Assembly (NCBI GenBank): GCA_030637025.1
Contig: DAOVVV010000006.1
Span: 1-64,000, forward strand
From: JAGLHV01 sp023143305 [NCBI: Clostridia bacterium]
GTDB taxonomy: Bacteria; CBDUZB01; JAGLHV01
Direction: 5' to 3'
DNA: 64,000 bases
Each line of letters starts with the position of its first letter. Position 1 is the stretch's first letter. The translations under genes were made by a program, and so were the position numbers. The notes beneath the pieces are model-generated. The model did no database searches. It was not told the DNA's origin and was given only the letters and a program-made list of their open reading frames with translations. Positions 59,339-64,000 of the stretch are shown in pieces.

Positions 59339-59932
59339 ATGGATTATAAAATATCAAAAAAAATTTCCTCCCTGCTAATAACTGGCACATTGTTTTTTTT
59401 AATGGGATGTAGTAAGAGGGAAGAAGGAACCGGTCAAGAAAAAGCAGATTCAAATGTAAAAATATTACAAGGAGAGATTATAGAGGAAAAAGAAGAAGTT
59501 GTTACCAGCGGTATATCTGAGGAATTTCTCCGGGAAAAGACAGACAATAAAACAGAGGCAACAGAAAGAAAAGTGGATAGGGTAAAGCAGGAAAATCCGG
59601 GAAAAGAAACTAAAAATGAAATAAAACAGCCTAAACAGGAGAAAGAAGACATAAAAGTTACTTTTATAGAATTGGGATCAATAAAATGTATTCCCTGCCG
59701 GATGATGGAGCCGATTATAGAGGAAATTAAAGAGGAATATGCCGGACAGGTGAAAGTAATTTTCTATGATGTTTGGACTGCGGAGGGAAGACCTTATGCC
59801 CGGAAGTATAATATCAGAACGATTCCTACACAGGTATTTCTGGATAAAGACGGAAACGAATATTTTAGACATCAAGGGTTTTTTGCTAAGGATGAGTTGA
59901 TTGAAGTTTTAAAGAAGGAGGGAGTCAAATAG
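59339..59932 (+). CDS. Thioredoxin-fold lipoprotein
   Basis: The 197-residue protein has a lipoprotein signal with lipobox MGCS, a long charged linker (about 80 residues rich in Glu/Lys), and a C-terminal thioredoxin domain with active site KCIPCRMM, cis-Pro in IRTIPTQVFLDKDG, and FRHQGFF. It should work on the outer side of the inner membrane. CcdA, encoded by the next gene with a one-base overlap, is the likely electron donor. Confidence 0.9.
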   Translation: MDYKISKKISSLLITGTLFFLMGCSKREEGTGQEKADSNVKILQGEIIEEKEEVVTSGISEEFLREKTDNKTEATERKVDRVKQENPGKETKNEIKQPKQEKEDIKVTFIELGSIKCIPCRMMEPIIEEIKEEYAGQVKVIFYDVWTAEGRPYARKYNIRTIPTQVFLDKDGNEYFRHQGFFAKDELIEVLKKEGVK

Positions 59933-60633
59933 TGCTCAGAACCATGTTTGAGTGGTTATCCAATGCTCTTCAATCAGGGCCGATTATTGCGATAAGCGCG
60001 TCTTTTATCTGGGGTGTATTAAGTATATTGTTAAGTCCCTGTCATCTGGCCAGCATTCCTTTAATTGTAGGCTTTATTGACGAACAGGGTAGAATATCTA
60101 CCAAAAGAACATTTCTTATAGCCACGCTTTTTTCTTCAGGTATCTTAATAACTATTGCTGCAATAGGTTTAATCACCGGCCTTTTGGGAAGGATGCTGGG
60201 GGATATAGGCCCTTATGGTAATTATTTTGTTGCGATAATTTTTGTTATCGTAGGCTTTCATCTTTTAGAGATTATTCCTCTTCCTTTTTTTGGAAAATCA
60301 GGTCAACCTGCATTCAAGAGAAAAGGCTTATTGGCTGGGTTTATACTGGGTCTCGTTTTTGGTATTGCCCTGGGTCCTTGTACTTTTGCCTATATGGCAC
60401 CGATGCTGGGTGTTGCCTTTAAAGTAGCATCGACACAATTTTTTTACGGAGTGACATTGTTATTTGTTTACGGTATTGGTCATTGTTCGGTAATCATTTT
60501 TGCCGGAACCTTTACCGGGGTGGTACAACATTATTTAAACTGGAATGAGCAATCCCGGGGAGCAATAATTCTTAAGAAAATATGCGGGATATTAGTCATT
60601 TTAGGGGGAATATATTTAATCTGGAGTGCTTAA
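59932..60633 (+). CDS. ccdA: CcdA/DsbD-type transmembrane thiol carrier
   Basis: Starts at GTG 59932, overlapping the preceding stop by one base. The 233-residue protein has six membrane helices and the two half-site cysteines, LLSPCHLASIPLI and ALGPCTFAYMAPM, which pass electrons from cytoplasmic thioredoxin across the membrane. Its acceptor is probably the thioredoxin lipoprotein just before it. Placed in an arsR operon, it may keep periplasmic thiols reduced for metalloid export. Confidence 0.9.
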   Translation: MLRTMFEWLSNALQSGPIIAISASFIWGVLSILLSPCHLASIPLIVGFIDEQGRISTKRTFLIATLFSSGILITIAAIGLITGLLGRMLGDIGPYGNYFVAIIFVIVGFHLLEIIPLPFFGKSGQPAFKRKGLLAGFILGLVFGIALGPCTFAYMAPMLGVAFKVASTQFFYGVTLLFVYGIGHCSVIIFAGTFTGVVQHYLNWNEQSRGAIILKKICGILVILGGIYLIWSA

Positions 60634-60687
60634 AGAAGGTTGGTTATTATTAAAAAAAACTAAATATTCAGTAAGAGGGGGAAAGAT

Positions 60688-60960
60688 ATGGATTGGAAAA
60701 TATTTACGGCAACCTTTGGAGCAATATTTTTGGCGGAACTGGCAGATAAGACCCAGTTAGTGGGGATAGGAATGTCTGCAAAATCAGGAAAACCATTAAC
60801 AGTATGGTTGGGGTCTATATCAGCATACATAATTGTAACCGCCATTTCCGTATTAATCGGTGCGACATTTGGAAAATATATAAAACCGGAATTGATACGA
60901 TATGTAGGAGCTTCAATATTCATTGTAATCGGGATGTTAATGTTTTTGGATAAGATTTAA
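60688..60960 (+). CDS. Half-size TMEM165/GDT1 (UPF0016) cation transporter
   Basis: The 90-residue protein has three membrane helices and one copy of the family motif (AIFLAELADKTQLVGIGM), in place of the two copies in full-length Mn2+/Ca2+ transporters. It would have to pair with itself or with another half protein. No second half is found nearby. It lies 54 bases after ccdA. Confidence 0.8.
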   Translation: MDWKIFTATFGAIFLAELADKTQLVGIGMSAKSGKPLTVWLGSISAYIIVTAISVLIGATFGKYIKPELIRYVGASIFIVIGMLMFLDKI

Positions 60961-61018
60961 TCGTTTAAAAAAATATTAGATTTATTTAACTTTATCTTTC
61001 CTTGAAAATCAACTACTC

Positions 61019-61140
61019 CGCAGCAAGCTGCGAGCCCCTTCGACTCCCTTCAAGGGAATTTATGCTGAGTAAAACGAAGTGCTCAGTATCAATTCGACTA
61101 CAGAGTTTTTGTCAGCGTAGCTGAAAAACTCTAAGTCTCA
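61019..61140. repeat. Palindromic intergenic sequences (REP-like)
   Basis: CGCAGCAAGCTGCG (61019-61032) is a perfect palindrome. AGAGTTTTT and CAGC (61102-61116) pair with GCTGAAAAACTCT (61120-61132) apart from a two-base bulge. CCTTCGACTCCCTTC and GCTGAGTAAAACGAAGTG between them belong to the dispersed motif type also seen near 3330, 4780 and 28040. Confidence 0.6.
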
Positions 61141-61218
61141 TTAAATTAAATTCTTTAAATTAGAGTAATTATAATTTAGCAATTGACATTGAAGAGGAAG
61201 ATTAAGTAATATATTAAT

Positions 61219-62316
61219 ATGGAACAAATATATAAAATTGAAGAATATAAAGACACCCAATCCTTTAATAAATTATACAAGGATTTAATGGATCCGGTCT
61301 GGAAAAGTGGGTATGAAAAGCAAAGTATGACAGATATAGATGTTGATTTTTTAGAATGGATTTTAAATTCCTCCGGAAGCAATATTAAGTTTAATATAAA
61401 AACACAAAATAAAATAGTTAGTTTTATTGGCGGGTTTAGAAGAAAAGTCAGGTTTTTTAATCAGGAATTAGAAACCTACATAGGGGGATTGTTTTCGGTT
61501 CACCCGGAATATCAAAGGAAAGGGTTGGGGTATAGTCAATTTTTAGAAATGGCTAGGGAAATGATAGATAAAAGAAAGTGTCCTTGTTTTTTTATTTATC
61601 TGGATAAAGGTCATTCCTCGACTTTGCTTTTAAAAAAATTTGTCCGAAAAGAAAATTATGGGGTAAAAAAACTGGCCACTTTTAATTTTTATGTAAAAAT
61701 TTTAGATTTGGAAGAACTAAATCAATGTGAACCTTTAAAAGGTTATGAAAAAATATTTTTTTTAAAATCCTTTAAAAACTGGATAGAAAAAGTAAAAATC
61801 GATGAATCCTATTTCCCCAATATCAGTTTATTAAAAGAGAGCGATTTAGATCAATGTCAAAAATTATTAAATTCATACGCAAGAGATAAAAAAATAAAGC
61901 TGGCCAGAATCTGGGATAAAAAAGAAGAGCTTTTTAGGCAACTGACATTCAAAAATAAAGCAGAAACATTAATATTTAAAAAAAACAATCAAGTTCAGGG
62001 AATTATAAATTATTATTATATGACTTTAAGAGGAAAAACAAATATTAAGATTGCTGTTTTGGAAAATATTCATTTAAAATCATTAAGCCAAAACGAACAA
62101 AGATCTTTCCTTTCTTTTTATCTTAAACATATAAAACAGAACGGCTGTTCTGTCTCGATTGGTTGTAACTTCACCTATTTTGACCGAAAAGTCTTCCGGC
62201 ATTTCCATTTTGTGCCATATCCCCGGTATATGCATTTTGTCGCTATCGGTAAAAAAGATTATTTATCAAAATTTAAAAAATTAAAAAAAGATGATATTTA
62301 TTTTGACCTTAAATAA
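61219..62316 (+). CDS. GNAT-family N-acetyltransferase
   Basis: The 365-residue protein has the acetyl-CoA motif GGLFSVHPEYQRKGLGYSQF at about residues 89-108. It is longer than usual. The second half (from about residue 190, ISLLKESDLDQCQKLLNSY...) also reads like a GNAT unit, now without a clear Q/RxxGxG motif, so it is probably a tandem pair with one active half. The substrate is unknown. Confidence 0.8.
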   Translation: MEQIYKIEEYKDTQSFNKLYKDLMDPVWKSGYEKQSMTDIDVDFLEWILNSSGSNIKFNIKTQNKIVSFIGGFRRKVRFFNQELETYIGGLFSVHPEYQRKGLGYSQFLEMAREMIDKRKCPCFFIYLDKGHSSTLLLKKFVRKENYGVKKLATFNFYVKILDLEELNQCEPLKGYEKIFFLKSFKNWIEKVKIDESYFPNISLLKESDLDQCQKLLNSYARDKKIKLARIWDKKEELFRQLTFKNKAETLIFKKNNQVQGIINYYYMTLRGKTNIKIAVLENIHLKSLSQNEQRSFLSFYLKHIKQNGCSVSIGCNFTYFDRKVFRHFHFVPYPRYMHFVAIGKKDYLSKFKKLKKDDIYFDLK

Positions 62317-62421
62317 GGATAAGAAAATGAATAAATAACCAAAAGAATCATCAAGAAAGAAGGGAATTAAATCAAAGATAGCGTTTTATTGATTAAGAAA
62401 AAGCCTAAAAAGGAGAGCTAA

Positions 62422-63012
62422 ATGAATATCAAAATTATTTTATTTCTTGTTTTTTTGGGTGTTTTGATTTTAAGTGTGCCTGTTATAATTGTCTTACTTT
62501 TTTATGATTCTTTAATTAAATCCGAAGAGCAGGTAAAAGAAGCTTGGGTAGGGGTGAAAGGAGTATATCAAAGGAGATTAGATTTAATCCCGGATTTGTT
62601 AGAAGTAGTAAAAAATTATGCCGGGAGTGAAGAAAAAACGTTACAAAATGTTACCTATACTCGAGAAAAAGCCCGGAAAATGACGGAAAGTATTGACAGA
62701 CCGGTTTTATCCAAAGAGGCAAAACTTAATGAATTTGTAGAACTTCATGACAAGCTGGTTTCTGCTATAAAGGTATTATGGGTTTTACCAACGAAATACC
62801 CGGATTTAAAAAACGATGTACCTTTTTTTACTATTCGGCAGGAATTAGATGAAATAGAAAATATAATTCCGCTGAAAATCAGGGAGTATAACAAAGAGGT
62901 AAAGAATAATAGTTTAAAAATTAGAAGTTTTCCCTCAAATTTAATTGCCTGGGTATTTAAATTTAAAGAGAAAAGTCATATTAAAGTAAAAGAAAAGGAA
63001 TCGGAGGCATAA
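62422..63012 (+). CDS. LemA-family protein
   Basis: The 196-residue protein has an N-terminal membrane helix (IILFLVFLGVLILSVPVII) and the LemA core EEQVKEAWVGVKGVYQRRLD then LIPDLLEVVKNYAG. The remainder is helical with a charged tail. LemA proteins are anchored helical bundles of unclear role. AAAGGAGAG precedes the ATG. Confidence 0.88.
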   Translation: MNIKIILFLVFLGVLILSVPVIIVLLFYDSLIKSEEQVKEAWVGVKGVYQRRLDLIPDLLEVVKNYAGSEEKTLQNVTYTREKARKMTESIDRPVLSKEAKLNEFVELHDKLVSAIKVLWVLPTKYPDLKNDVPFFTIRQELDEIENIIPLKIREYNKEVKNNSLKIRSFPSNLIAWVFKFKEKSHIKVKEKESEA

Positions 63013-63096
63013 CCGGGGAATTCGTTTGATTTTTATTTACGCCTTACCGGGTTCGTTTACCAGTATACCGGTAGCTAATTTTATTAGGAGGAAAAA

Positions 63097-63283
63097 GTGA
63101 AAAAAATAATATCTCTTGCAATAATTTTGATTCTTTTTTCATGTAATATTTTTTTTGCATCTTCTAGTGGAGGTGTGCCTAAACCCTTCTGTAAAATTTC
63201 AAAGTAGTAAACTTTCAACTTATTCTTATACATTGGTTTTAAAAGAAGATGGAACAATTGAAATTATAAATGTAACAAAATAA
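63097..63283 (+). pseudogene. Frameshifted small exported protein
   Basis: GTG 63097 with AGGAGG upstream opens a signal peptide (KKIISLAIILILFSCNIFFA) that stops at 63205 after 36 codons. A second frame, open from about 63174 to a stop at 63281-63283, continues with KFQSSKLSTYSYTL and VLKEDGTIEIINVTK, which looks like genuine coding sequence. A one-base shift near 63170-63190 would join them. It is either a recent pseudogene or a sequencing error. Nothing else is seen in 63013-63470 before the Fur promoter. Confidence 0.5.
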
Positions 63284-63411
63284 AAATCTTAACAAAGCAC
63301 AAGGAACATTTCTAGTTAATCTTTTTTTCCCTTTCCTGAAGAAAAAAATTCAGCCTTAGTTTTAAAATTTGAATTTAATAAAAGGGTATTTGCTGAGTTT
63401 AATAATAATTC

Positions 63412-63456
63412 TTGACAAATAATTATTATTAAACTATAATGATTATTGTTTAATAA
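63412..63456 (+). promoter_or_regulatory. Fur/PerR-type promoter and 31-bp palindromic operator
   Basis: TTGACA (63412-63417) and TATAAT (63435-63440) are 17 bases apart. The sequence 63426-63456 is a palindrome centred on G63441 (TTATTAAACTATAAT, G, ATTATTGTTTAATAA) with one mismatch in 15 pairs, and its core TATAATGATTAT resembles Per/Fur boxes. It overlaps the -10 box, so the following Fur-family gene probably represses itself. Confidence 0.75.
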
Positions 63457-63470
63457 TAGGGAGAAAATTT

Positions 63471-63893
63471 ATGAAAAACATGCAGGAGAGATTAAAAGAG
63501 AAAAAGGTTGTTTTAACTCCTCAGAGATTAGCTATTGTAGACTTTCTCCAGAGGAGTAAAATCCATCCTACAGTAGAAGATATTTATAATAATCTTAAAA
63601 AGAAATATCCTACTATGTCCTTAGCTACTGTTTACACTAGTTTAGAAATTCTTAAACAGGCAGGAGAAATTCAGGAACTTACTATTAGAAAGGAAAAGAT
63701 TTGTTTTGATCCCAACCCTAAAACACACCATCATTTTTTTTGCCGGGAATGTCTAGAGGTTTTAGATGTTGACATTAGTTGTCCCCTTGCTCGCCAGGGA
63801 TCAGTGGAAGGACATAAAATTGAAGAAGTGCAAGCATATTTTTACGGTATCTGTTCTATTTGTCTTAAAAACAAAAGAAGGATGAAAGAGTAA
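63471..63893 (+). CDS. Fur-family regulator, PerR-like
   Basis: The 140-residue protein has the winged helix LTPQRLAIVDFLQRSK...HPTVEDIYNNL, the recognition helix SLATVYTSLEILKQAG, the metal site THHHFFCREC, and a C-terminal CSIC that with CREC makes the structural zinc site. It may sense peroxide or iron. The palindrome at its promoter fits autoregulation. The next gene, cut by the window edge, is a likely target. Confidence 0.88.
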   Translation: MKNMQERLKEKKVVLTPQRLAIVDFLQRSKIHPTVEDIYNNLKKKYPTMSLATVYTSLEILKQAGEIQELTIRKEKICFDPNPKTHHHFFCRECLEVLDVDISCPLARQGSVEGHKIEEVQAYFYGICSICLKNKRRMKE

Positions 63894-63950
63894 AGGAATA
63901 AAATAAATGTCAAACATTTTGGACATTATTTTTAATAAAAGGAGGAAAAA

Positions 63951-64000
63951 ATGAAAGTAGAGGAATTTATTAATTCTTGTGTGGATCATGGTTATCATTG
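63951..64000 (+). CDS. Start of a gene cut by the window edge
   Basis: ATG 63951 follows AAAGGAGG. Sixteen complete codons read MKVEEFINSCVDHGYH before the edge. The product is not recognisable from this much. Being 57 bases after the Fur/PerR gene, it may be cotranscribed with it. Confidence 0.55.
   Translation, partial: MKVEEFINSCVDHGYH

Overview
The window is about 64 kb of AT-rich bacterial DNA. Every gene I could support reads on the + strand, so this is one long co-directional block. A TonB-dependent receptor, lipoproteins with lipoboxes and periplasmic thioredoxin/M16 proteins point to a Gram-negative envelope. Hybrid cluster protein, superoxide reductase, desulforedoxins, ferritin-like protein, a NifS/NifU/DsrE/TusA operon and a GTP-type PEP carboxykinase point to an anaerobe that meets oxygen, NO and arsenic stress. 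I cannot place it taxonomically; an uncultivated, anaerobic, subsurface-type lineage would fit. No rRNA, tRNA or CRISPR array was seen.

Layout. 0-5 kb: accessory region with an AbiEi-type antitoxin, an NTase-like two-gene module and a Fic protein, separated by copies of a mosaic intergenic repeat. 5.2-9.1 kb: sulfur-relay and oxidative-stress genes (NifS-like protein without the PLP lysine, NifU-like, DsrE, TusA, a Cys-rich mini-protein, ferritin-like, rubredoxin-superoxide reductase). 9.6-13.7 kb: PAS histidine kinase, two response regulators, small redox/metal proteins (YHS lipoprotein, desulforedoxin) and fragments. 13.7-23.5 kb: an arsenosugar-type cluster (glycosyltransferase 2, fused radical SAM ArsS-ArsM, DUF547, DUF2064 transferase, GH15-DUF547 fusion, SDR, VTT membrane protein, MerA-like flavoprotein). 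24-28.4 kb: Rrf2 regulator, hcp, STAND-like ATPase and GIY-YIG, again with mosaic repeats. 29-34.6 kb: glycerol kinase, then Acr3, ArsM and a ferredoxin-like protein, an RRM protein and DUF2294. 34.6-41.6 kb: a promoter-terminator RNA unit before pckG, then purC, gamma-carbonic-anhydrase-like, cyclase, nth and nfo; palindromic repeats, one carrying a MITE, lie here. 41.6-53 kb: envelope genes (M16 pair, phasin-like plus ABC1 kinase, DUF4153, ABC-type binding protein, TonB receptor). 53-55.5 kb: ilvB-ilvN behind two tandem Val/Ile leader-peptide attenuators. 55.6-61 kb: methyltransferase, secreted basic protein, and an ArsR-ArsP-thioredoxin-CcdA operon. 61-64 kb: GNAT, LemA, a frameshifted small exported protein, a Fur/PerR regulator with a palindromic operator, and the start of one more gene.

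Three arsenic-related loci (arsenosugar-type cluster, acr3-arsM, arsR-arsP-trx-ccdA) occur within 50 kb. They suggest layered arsenic handling: methylation and possible conversion to sugar-linked organoarsenic, arsenite export, and export linked to thiol redox. The most unusual items are the tandem ilv attenuators, the NifS-like protein lacking its PLP lysine, the fused ArsS-ArsM beside a GH15-DUF547 fusion, the repeat-bounded toxin-like cassettes with compact self-regulation-style promoters, and a MITE whose empty site is present 19 kb away.

Limits: all calls rest on reading sequence and translations by eye. No similarity search, folding or coverage data were available.
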